Below are positions 5,975 through 11,327 of a DNA stretch of 11,840 nt, piece after piece. The notes below the pieces were generated by a model, which was not told where the DNA came from, did no database searches, and saw only the letters and a program-made list of their open reading frames with translations. Position 1 is the first letter of the stretch; every line of letters starts with the position of its first letter. The translations under genes and the position numbers were made by a program. The DNA comes from Patescibacteria group bacterium (GTDB lineage: Bacteria; Patescibacteriota; JABMPQ01; JAHIRA01): the NCBI GenBank assembly GCA_018818905.1, contig JAHIRA010000007.1, positions 1-11,840 on the forward strand, in the 5' to 3' direction.

Positions 5975-7951
5975 ATGTTTTCACGTTTTTTCTGTTATCT
6001 GATCGTTTTTTGCCTCGCAACCCCAGCCCTGGCGGCAACTAGCCGGCAGGAGCCTGTCTCTAAGGCAACAACTCACAAAGCATCAGCCGCTTCCCAGAAG
6101 GTTAGCGGCAAATGGTTCTTTTTCTTTGCTCGAGGTACGGGCCAGGTTTGGCCTCGTTACTACCTTGATAGTTTGCGAAAAGTTTTTGCCAAGCCCATTT
6201 GGGATCGTCATTTGTGTGATCTTTTAATCACAAAGAAGAAAGGTGGCGATGGCCAGGGCTTTAAGATTCGCAAAGAGTGTTATCAGGGTTTGAAGAAACT
6301 TTCAAGAAAACCAGGAGTCAGGATTATCTTGTTTTCGAACTGGGGTAAATCTGACAAACGAGATTTTTTGAAAATGTTCTTCTTCAAGAACGGAAGGACC
6401 AAGAAGAAATGGCAGTATGTCGTTAGTCGTCACAGAGATACTGCTACTTGCGACTGGTGGGTTAGCGCCTTCCATGCTTTTTTCAGGAAATCTGTCCCGA
6501 AACGCTTGGGTGAAAAGGCCTTGCCACTGAAAGCTAAAATAGGCAAATGCTATCCAAAGCGAGTTGCGGGGCTTGTTGCTAAGGGAGCAAGTGTCGTGGC
6601 TGTGCCTCGTCAGGTAGATTTTTTTGTCAACAAGGGGGCTGAGAACCGCTATACACGCTCCCTTCTTGCCAAGCTTAAGGAAAAGCTTGGTGGACAGAAT
6701 GTTCAAAAACATCTGCTTAATTCTAGCTGTAAGGGGACACTTTGTCTGGACGAGATTAAAAAGAAGTTCCCAAGACTTCCATCTAGCAAGGCTGGACGTG
6801 TTCTCTATGTTGAAACTCGTGCAGAGCAAGCACAAATGAGTCACTCTCTTATTCGAGTGGGGCTTGTCAAGCTTGGTGGGGTTGGAAACCGTCAGTGCCT
6901 GGTCTGGTGGAGAGGGTTTGTGGCAGAAAACGTCAATAACCATTGCCTCGATAGGTCATGGGAGGTTCTGATCCGAAGCCTGTTGGTTCATCAAGAGGCA
7001 GACGATCCTACTATTGGCGGTGGGTGGTCTCAAGTTAGAGCGATGTCCAAAGACAGGCGTTCCAATCTGGGACTGACTTGCGAGCCTGAGAAGAGGCAAA
7101 TTGCCCTGGCGGACTATCATGTGCAAGGAAATCTGGAAGGCTTCAAAAGAGTATTTCGCATGTCTCTGAAAAATCTTGCCAATATTCGTCAAGTATCCTT
7201 GACTGTCCTGAAAAAAGGGCAGGTGAAAACCGCTGGTAGCTGCCAAAAGATCGGCTACGAGTTTGAATGCGAGCGCAAAGCTTCACGTAATGGTTTTCCA
7301 AAGCACGAGTGGATCAGCCTCTTTGCGGGATTTTTCCCTGGGGGTTCGGCCAACTTCACTCTGGAGAGATGTGTTGTTGAGAAAGGGAAGCAGAGATGTC
7401 AAGAGCGCAAGCTGACCATTGGGCCCTATGCCCAGAAGTCAGAATGTCAGATCGCGATTGTGACATTCTTTATGAGGTATCTCAGAAATCCCGTGCCGAC
7501 GAGGAGATCAGTCTTTGAGGCGCCTTCTGATTGTCGACCTCGCTTTGCCAAATCGTCGGCCAAGGTCAATCCTTTTCTCTTGGGAGCTGTAGTTTCGTCT
7601 GGACTGGCGGTGGCTGCAGGAGTGGCTGGAGTCTTTGTCGGAACATTGGGTATGTCCGGAGCCGTTAGTAGCTTCAATGGAAGATATCAGCAAGTAGAGG
7701 CTAAACCCAGCGAAATGGGTTTTGCTGAGCTAGGCAGTCTTCGCGGGAACGTGGAGGCTATGGGGGCTGGTAGCACATCGCTCTACGTAGTATCGGGAGT
7801 AGCCTTGGCAGTAGCAGTGACGTTGGGGATTCTCTACTTCTCCAGCAAACCGAAACCTCTCGCTCAAAAACCACTCCCCGCTCGAGATAAAAAGGATAAA
7901 GATCATGCGCGCGTTGCAAAAATCAAAAGAATACTCCCTCCTGTTCAGTAG
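5975..7951 (+). CDS. Exported Cys-rich protein with C-terminal double membrane anchor, unknown function
   Basis: A 658-aa protein. Residues 1-20 are a signal peptide with an ALA cleavage motif at 18-20. The ectodomain (about 21-530) is basic and holds 15 cysteines, some in close pairs (for example SC and EC around 'QKIGYEFE'), suggesting disulfides. Two hydrophobic helices lie near 533-556 and 600-622, joined by a ~40-residue loop with Arg/Tyr and acidic groups. A Lys/Arg-rich tail follows. I do not recognise the ectodomain ('FFFFARGTGQVWPRYY' near its start). The paired-helix C-terminal module resembles those on many Myxococcota/Bdellovibrionota envelope proteins (recollection), hinting at transfer. 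The gene looks richer in G and C than its neighbours and has the only strong Shine-Dalgarno site. It is flanked by terminators on both sides and is probably monocistronic. Confidence 0.88.
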   Translation: MFSRFFCYLIVFCLATPALAATSRQEPVSKATTHKASAASQKVSGKWFFFFARGTGQVWPRYYLDSLRKVFAKPIWDRHLCDLLITKKKGGDGQGFKIRKECYQGLKKLSRKPGVRIILFSNWGKSDKRDFLKMFFFKNGRTKKKWQYVVSRHRDTATCDWWVSAFHAFFRKSVPKRLGEKALPLKAKIGKCYPKRVAGLVAKGASVVAVPRQVDFFVNKGAENRYTRSLLAKLKEKLGGQNVQKHLLNSSCKGTLCLDEIKKKFPRLPSSKAGRVLYVETRAEQAQMSHSLIRVGLVKLGGVGNRQCLVWWRGFVAENVNNHCLDRSWEVLIRSLLVHQEADDPTIGGGWSQVRAMSKDRRSNLGLTCEPEKRQIALADYHVQGNLEGFKRVFRMSLKNLANIRQVSLTVLKKGQVKTAGSCQKIGYEFECERKASRNGFPKHEWISLFAGFFPGGSANFTLERCVVEKGKQRCQERKLTIGPYAQKSECQIAIVTFFMRYLRNPVPTRRSVFEAPSDCRPRFAKSSAKVNPFLLGAVVSSGLAVAAGVAGVFVGTLGMSGAVSSFNGRYQQVEAKPSEMGFAELGSLRGNVEAMGAGSTSLYVVSGVALAVAVTLGILYFSSKPKPLAQKPLPARDKKDKDHARVAKIKRILPPVQ

Positions 7952-7988
7952 TTCTTTCGACCCATGGATCAATGCTGTGGGTGTTAGT

Positions 7989-8046
7989 GCCAGGCGTTTT
8001 TTCATCTTTTGTATCTAGAAGATGAAGAAGCACCTGGCTTTTTTTT
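7989..8046 (+). terminator. Strong intrinsic terminator after the Cys-rich protein gene
   Basis: A long stem runs from GCCAGG (7989-7994) to CCTGGC (8033-8038). The inner part, ...TTTTTTCATCTT against AAGATGAAGAAG..., is nearly fully paired, giving about 20 bp with one mismatch and G-U pairs. Eight Ts follow at 8039-8046. It separates this gene from the riboflavin operon. Confidence 0.88.
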
Positions 8047-8106
8047 ATTATAATTATATGCTAAAGTAAAGAGTCCAAATATCCACAACGGTCTCAGGTA
8101 CTTTGC

Positions 8107-8135
8107 TTGACACTAGAGCAAAAATATGATAGAAT
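8107..8135 (+). promoter_or_regulatory. Strong extended -10 promoter of the riboflavin operon
   Basis: A perfect TTGACA (8107-8112), an exact 17-bp spacer, and TAGAAT (8130-8135) preceded by TGa. Transcription would start near 8142, leaving a leader of about 26 nt. That leader is far too short to contain an FMN riboswitch, so the operon is not controlled that way. Confidence 0.82.
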
Positions 8136-8167
8136 ATGAAATCGTTGCTTAATTTCTAACAAAGACT

Positions 8168-8587
8168 ATGTCTTCACTTTGTCTTCAAAGTCCAAACGGC
8201 AAAAGTAAGGTTCTCAATCCCCCTTTCTATCTTGCTGGCACAGTCGAGAAAGGTGATGGTCGAGGAGCAAAGCTTGGTTTTCCCACTCTGAACATTAAAA
8301 CCGGCAATCTTTATATTCCTTATGGTGTTTATGTAGTATTGGCCAAAATAGAAGAACAAGTTCTCAAGGGGATTGCTCACGTTGGAATTATAGAAACCTT
8401 TGATATCAACAAACCACGAGTTGAGGTTCATCTTTTGGATTTCAAGGGAGATTTGTATAATCAAAGAGTTGAAATCAACATTCTCAAGCTACTTCGCCAG
8501 GTCCATAAGTTCAAAACCCCGCAAGACTTGATTGTTCAAATGCAAGAAGACGAGAAAATCGCTAGAAATTTTTTGAAAAATCTTTAG
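8168..8587 (+). CDS. ribF: Stand-alone riboflavin kinase (C-terminal domain of RibF only)
   Basis: A 139-aa protein matching only the flavokinase half of bacterial RibF. It carries 'GDGRGAKLGFPTLNI' (29-43, including the PTxN metal/ATP motif at 39-42), 'GVYVV', 'HVGIIETF', and 'VEVHLLDFKGDLY' (85-97, with E86 the expected catalytic base). The expected C-terminal helices, with 'LLRQVHKFKT' and 'QMQEDEKIAR', follow. It should phosphorylate riboflavin to FMN in the cytoplasm. The ~180-residue FAD synthetase domain usual in bacteria is absent, and nothing upstream of the promoter encodes it. FAD would have to come from another enzyme or an external source. The ATG at 8168 lacks a Shine-Dalgarno sequence. 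It is first in the operon, 7 nt from the next gene. Confidence 0.9.
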   Translation: MSSLCLQSPNGKSKVLNPPFYLAGTVEKGDGRGAKLGFPTLNIKTGNLYIPYGVYVVLAKIEEQVLKGIAHVGIIETFDINKPRVEVHLLDFKGDLYNQRVEINILKLLRQVHKFKTPQDLIVQMQEDEKIARNFLKNL

Positions 8588-8594
8588 ATATTTT

Positions 8595-9170
8595 ATGTTT
8601 TCAGGTATTATCCAAGAAATGGGCCAGGTTAAGCAGGTCAAAGAACGGCGACAGGTCAAAACTTTTACTGTTCAAGTCAAGAAAGTCCTCAAAGGCCTTC
8701 AAAAAGGGGATAGTGTGTCGGTCAATGGCGCTTGTATGACTGTTATTCGCCAAAATAAAGCCAGCTTTGTTTTTGAAGTTATGCCAGAAACTCTTGGGGT
8801 GACAAATTTTTCTGCTCTCAAAATAGGAAGTCTCGTGAATTTGGAGGATTCGCTTAGAATTGGAGACAAGCTTTCCGGGCATTTTGTTTCCGGACACGTT
8901 GACAGTGTAGTAAAAGTTAAAAAAGTGTCAGAAAAAGGTGATTCCAAGCGTATTTATTTTTCTTTACCCAAGAAGTGCGCCAAATATGTCAAAAGAAAAG
9001 GGTCAGTTGCTCTCAATGGAGTTAGCCTGACTGTCTCAGAGAAAAAAGGAGCTCAGTTTTCTGTGGATCTTATCCCATTTACTCTCAAGGAAACAAATTT
9101 CAAAAAAATAGCAAAAGGTGATATGGTTAATCTAGAAGTAGACGTTCTGGCTCGATATGTTTTGGACTAG
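8595..9170 (+). CDS. ribE: Riboflavin synthase, alpha-chain type
   Basis: A 191-aa protein made of two lumazine-binding barrels. The first has the classic N-terminus 'MFSGIIQEMGQV', 'GDSVSVNGACMTV', 'ETLGVTNF' and 'GHFVSGHVDS'. The second has 'KGSVALNGVSLTV', 'VDLIPFTLKETN' and 'NLEVDVLARYV'. It dismutates two 6,7-dimethyl-8-ribityllumazine molecules to riboflavin and the diaminopyrimidine, normally as a trimer. The usual 'IPHT' of the second repeat is 'IPFT' here, a His-to-Phe change. It is slightly shorter than typical (about 200-215 aa). It follows the kinase gene by 7 nt without a Shine-Dalgarno sequence, so translation may be coupled. Confidence 0.95.
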   Translation: MFSGIIQEMGQVKQVKERRQVKTFTVQVKKVLKGLQKGDSVSVNGACMTVIRQNKASFVFEVMPETLGVTNFSALKIGSLVNLEDSLRIGDKLSGHFVSGHVDSVVKVKKVSEKGDSKRIYFSLPKKCAKYVKRKGSVALNGVSLTVSEKKGAQFSVDLIPFTLKETNFKKIAKGDMVNLEVDVLARYVLD

Positions 9171-9195
9171 GCTAGTTAAAACTTAGAAGGTTATT

Positions 9196-9654
9196 ATGGT
9201 TCGAATTTATCAGGGAAAAGCAAAAGGTTACGGAGTCAAAGTAGGACTGGTAGTTGCTCGTTTCAATGAGCCGATTACCTATACTTTGCTTGCTGAGGCC
9301 CAAAAAGCACTGCTCAAACAGGGCGTTGAGGATGAAGATATTATAATCGCTTTTGTCCCAGGGGCCCTAGAGATACCACAAGCGATTCTAAAGATGATGC
9401 GCCATCACGAACTAGACACAGTTATTGCCCTTGGCGCGGTGATTAAGGGAGAAACAGCCCATTTTGAGCATGTGGCTAGAGAAGCTTGCCGCGGCATCAC
9501 CATTATCACTACCACACTCGAAACCCCGATCATAAATGGTATTTTGACCACCTATGATAGCGATCAAGCTATCACTAGAGCAGTCGATGATAAAAAGGGA
9601 GAAGAGTTTGCCCTAGCTGCCCTCGAGATGGTCGATTTGTACAAAGAAATGTAG
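9196..9654 (+). CDS. ribH: 6,7-dimethyl-8-ribityllumazine synthase
   Basis: A 152-aa protein of normal family length. Motifs include 'VVARFNEPIT', 'VPGALEIP', 'GAVIKGETAHFEHVA' (with the catalytic His of the HFE segment), 'PIINGILTTYDSDQA' and a C-terminal 'KGEEFALAALEM'. It condenses 5-amino-6-ribitylaminouracil with 3,4-dihydroxy-2-butanone 4-phosphate, supplying the substrate of the gene just upstream; these enzymes assemble as pentamers or 60-mers. The canonical 'FGVLT' is 'NGILT' and the 'NKG' motif is 'KKG', both mild changes. A weak AGAAGG precedes the ATG. The TAG stop is followed in frame by TAA. It is last in the riboflavin operon. Confidence 0.95.
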   Translation: MVRIYQGKAKGYGVKVGLVVARFNEPITYTLLAEAQKALLKQGVEDEDIIIAFVPGALEIPQAILKMMRHHELDTVIALGAVIKGETAHFEHVAREACRGITIITTTLETPIINGILTTYDSDQAITRAVDDKKGEEFALAALEMVDLYKEM

Positions 9655-9673
9655 TAATATCAGTTGATATTAC
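9654..9673 (+). repeat. 9-bp inverted repeat overlapping the ribH stop
   Basis: Bases 9654-9662 are the exact reverse complement of 9665-9673, with 2 nt between. The repeat begins on the last base of the stop codon and is followed by a T-rich stretch about 6 nt later. It may be an auxiliary terminator or a 3'-end stability element. Confidence 0.5.
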
Positions 9674-9711
9674 GGTGATTTTTCTAAAACTATCTGATTT
9701 CTTTTTTTTAT

Positions 9712-9752
9712 AAATACGCGGACAACAAAATGTGTCCGTGTTTTTATTTTTA
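9712..9752 (+). terminator. Intrinsic terminator of the riboflavin operon
   Basis: The stem 9716-9724 pairs with 9733-9741 (9 bp, one G-T) around an 8-nt loop, with a possible AAA/TTT extension. A TTTTTATTTTTAT tail follows. A T-run also lies upstream (9702-9709), so it could stop transcription from both directions. Confidence 0.85.
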
Positions 9753-9764
9753 TCTCTCTCGCTT

Positions 9765-9790
9765 CTAATAATATAATATGATATTATTAG
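9765..9790 (+). promoter_or_regulatory. Inverted repeat overlapping -10 boxes, candidate operator/promoter
   Basis: A perfect 10-bp inverted repeat (9765-9774 with 9781-9790, 6 nt apart) covers TATAAT (9772-9777) and a TGa-TATTAT extended -10 (9779-9787). No convincing -35 lies upstream. A start near 9794 would leave a leader of about 24 nt. A dyad placed on the -10 region is the usual geometry of a repressor site, but the AT-rich sequence makes chance possible. Confidence 0.45.
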
Positions 9791-9817
9791 CCTGAGACTA
9801 TGATCTAATTGCATTCT

Positions 9818-10867
9818 ATGCCCACAAACAAAAAAACTTTCTTTGGTCGTCAAAAGGAGTTAGACGCGATCTTTCAAAATATTGAAATTTATCGTTTTGA
9901 TAAACCACGTCATCTACTTTACGTCTCCAAGCCTAAAGCTGGGGCGACGACTCTTCTTAAGTATGTTCACCGAAAGTTAAAAGCGGACCCACAAATCGTG
10001 CCACTGTATTTTGATTTTTCTAGACTAGCTACTACCCCTGAAGAGTTTGGAAGTGCCTTTACAGAAACAAGTCGACGTCAACTTCAAGCCAGAAACTTTA
10101 AGATGACTGGCTTTACTCCCATAAGAGACTCGAGACAAGGTATTCTTGAGGAGGCTCTCTCGTATCCTCAAAAAGCTGTGCAAGGGAAAAATCTCAAGAT
10201 ATTGTATCTCTTTGACAATTTGGGAGAAAGTTTGCTACTTGAGCATTATCGAGGTATCGATAATGTTTTGAGGCTTCTATCCAAAACCACTCTTCATGAG
10301 CATTCAAGCTCCATCATGACCACTTCTTATGATAAAGCTCTAAAGAGGTTTCATGACTCAGATAGTTTTCATGCCCCGAATTTAGAAATAGAAGAACTGG
10401 GACAGTTTACCACCCGGGAAGCACTAGAGTTTCTAAAAATGCTACTTCCCAACCACAAAAACTCCGATCTGGAAAAAATTGCTCTTCTGGCTTCTGGACA
10501 ACCTTTCTATCTCAAGAACTTGGCCGGGGCCTTTAAACACAAGCTAGAGATTGATGAAGAAGTTCTAGAAAGAATTTTTAGCAGAGCCATTACAGGCGGT
10601 AGTCCAGTTGGAGTTTTTCTAGAAAGTTATTATCAAATAATTCTTCTCAAAGCTCGTTACTACGGCCCGCTCAAATCGCTCATGCGTTTCTTGTCTTCTC
10701 ATGAAGGTTTGATGCAGATTGAGATTTGTCGACGTCTCAAGGCCAAGCAGGGCATTATGCGCTTGTATCTGAAGGAGCTTGAAGAATTAGGAGTGATTTA
10801 TCGAGACAAGAGACGATATTATTTTAGCGACTTAGTTTTTCGGGAGTGGATCATTCATCAAAGATAG
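9818..10867 (+). CDS. STAND/archaeal-type ATPase-like protein with defective P-loop and winged helix
   Basis: A 349-aa protein shaped like the 'archaeal ATPase'/STAND group. It opens with 'FFGRQKELDAIF', followed by a P-loop region, a sensor-like 'IMTTSYDKAL', and a C-terminal winged helix (about 285-349, 'ICRRLKAK' to 'YYFSDLVFREWI'). The Walker A segment reads 'SKPKAGATT' (37-45): the first Gly is Ser and the Lys is Ala43. Walker B is 'ILYLFDNLGE' with D133 followed by Asn instead of Asp/Glu. ATP hydrolysis is therefore doubtful; it may be a regulatory or scaffold relative that binds DNA through the winged helix. I chose ATG 9818 rather than TTG 9809. It has no Shine-Dalgarno sequence and stands alone between terminator-like elements. 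Confidence 0.85.
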   Translation: MPTNKKTFFGRQKELDAIFQNIEIYRFDKPRHLLYVSKPKAGATTLLKYVHRKLKADPQIVPLYFDFSRLATTPEEFGSAFTETSRRQLQARNFKMTGFTPIRDSRQGILEEALSYPQKAVQGKNLKILYLFDNLGESLLLEHYRGIDNVLRLLSKTTLHEHSSSIMTTSYDKALKRFHDSDSFHAPNLEIEELGQFTTREALEFLKMLLPNHKNSDLEKIALLASGQPFYLKNLAGAFKHKLEIDEEVLERIFSRAITGGSPVGVFLESYYQIILLKARYYGPLKSLMRFLSSHEGLMQIEICRRLKAKQGIMRLYLKELEELGVIYRDKRRYYFSDLVFREWIIHQR

Positions 10868-10920
10868 AATACTGAGGCTCTTGTTTGGACTTATCAACAC
10901 TCCACCTTCTTTTCATTTTA

Positions 10921-10929
10921 TGCTAGTAT
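10921..10929 (+). promoter_or_regulatory. Extended -10 promoter for the small RNA
   Basis: TGc followed by TAGTAT (10924-10929). No good -35 is seen at 16-18 bp, as can occur with extended -10 promoters. The expected start, about 10936, coincides with the first bases of the closing stem of the RNA downstream, which supports both calls. Confidence 0.55.
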
Positions 10930-10936
10930 ACAGAGT

Positions 10937-11077
10937 AAGGTCACTGGTTTCTTGAACGGCTCAAAAACAGCCGTCAAGGTGTCCTTCGGAATCAGGCTAG
11001 AAACAAAAAAATGCCTTCGGACACGGGCTATTTTTAGTAAGATTCCTAAAGCTACAAGTAAATCAGTGACCTTTTTT
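10937..11077 (+). ncRNA. Candidate structured small RNA (~141 nt), family not recognised
   Basis: The 5' end AAGGTCACTG (10937-10946) pairs perfectly with CAGTGACCTT (11064-11073), which runs into a T-tract (11072-11077). Inside this stem are three more helices. P2 is CTTG-a-ACGGCT (10951-10961) with AGCCGTCAAG (10969-10978), 10 bp with one bulged A. P3 is GTGTCC (10979-10984) with GGACAC (11019-11024), plus an inner AGGC/GCCT. P4 is GGCT...TTAG with CTAA...AGCT (about 11026-11053). The result is a multibranched molecule closed by its own terminator stem. It lies just downstream of an extended -10 box and outside any gene. On the other strand no T-tract would follow. It lacks the hallmarks of tmRNA, RNase P RNA, 6S or SRP RNA that I could look for. 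Confidence 0.6.
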
Positions 11078-11109
11078 GTTGCATAAATTTTTCTAAATTG
11101 GTGTTCGCT

Positions 11110-11260
11110 GTGCCACCTCCTCCTTCCTCCCGGGCTGGGCTTTGAGAGTACATCAACTCAAATTTAAAGAATCTTCTTCCACGCTCTCTTAAAGTCAAAT
11201 CGCCTCCCATCAGAATAATATGCTTCAAAGCCCAGCCCGGGAGGAAGGAGGAGGTGGCAC
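11110..11260 (+). repeat. Perfect 36-bp inverted repeat with 79-nt spacer, MITE- or REP-like element
   Basis: Bases 11110-11145 are the exact reverse complement of 11225-11260. The arms are GC-rich and mostly polypyrimidine (left) or polypurine (right), unlike the AT-rich spacer (11146-11224). No transposase is present and I find no target-site duplication at the edges. No T-tract follows, so it is not a normal terminator. As RNA it would form a very stable stem. The right arm contains AGGAGGT, a perfect Shine-Dalgarno core that the stem would hide. It may be a non-autonomous mobile element, a REP-type repeat, or a protein-binding structure. Confidence 0.85.
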
Positions 11261-11276
11261 TTGTTGTCGGTGTATT

Positions 11277-11305
11277 TAGACAAGGGTCCTTGAAAATGCT
11301 AAAAT
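11277..11305 (+). promoter_or_regulatory. Extended -10 promoter of the last gene
   Basis: TAGACA (11277-11282, five of six match), a 17-bp spacer, and TAAAAT (11300-11305) preceded by TGc. The predicted start near 11312 gives a leader of about 16 nt before the ATG at 11328. It begins 16 bp after the end of the long inverted repeat. Confidence 0.65.
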
Positions 11306-11327
11306 AAAGAAAAATTAGACAAACCTA

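Noticed and set aside
6302..6943. 213-codon minus-strand open frame
   Set aside because: It lies wholly inside the + strand Cys-rich protein gene, which has a signal peptide, Shine-Dalgarno site and coherent architecture; the reverse frame has no recognisable motif.
8136..8167. FMN riboswitch before the riboflavin operon
   Set aside because: The predicted leader is only about 26 nt, far shorter than the riboswitch, and none of its conserved sequence is present.
9809..9817. TTG start giving three more residues on the STAND-like protein
   Set aside because: An ATG follows three codons later, and no ribosome-binding site favours the TTG.
10937..11077. Assignment of the small RNA to 6S, SRP, tmRNA or RNase P RNA
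   Set aside because: Length and helix arrangement do not fit, and I find no SRP loop motif, no tRNA-like ends and no RNase P core sequence.
11052..11210. 52-codon minus-strand open frame starting in the inverted-repeat spacer
   Set aside because: It crosses the left repeat arm and enters the small RNA; its Gly-rich stretch comes from the polypurine arm, and no promoter or ribosome site was seen.
11261..11293. Ten-codon frame beginning TTG after the AGGAGGT of the right repeat arm
   Set aside because: Too short to support, and the Shine-Dalgarno core is explained by the polypurine repeat arm.
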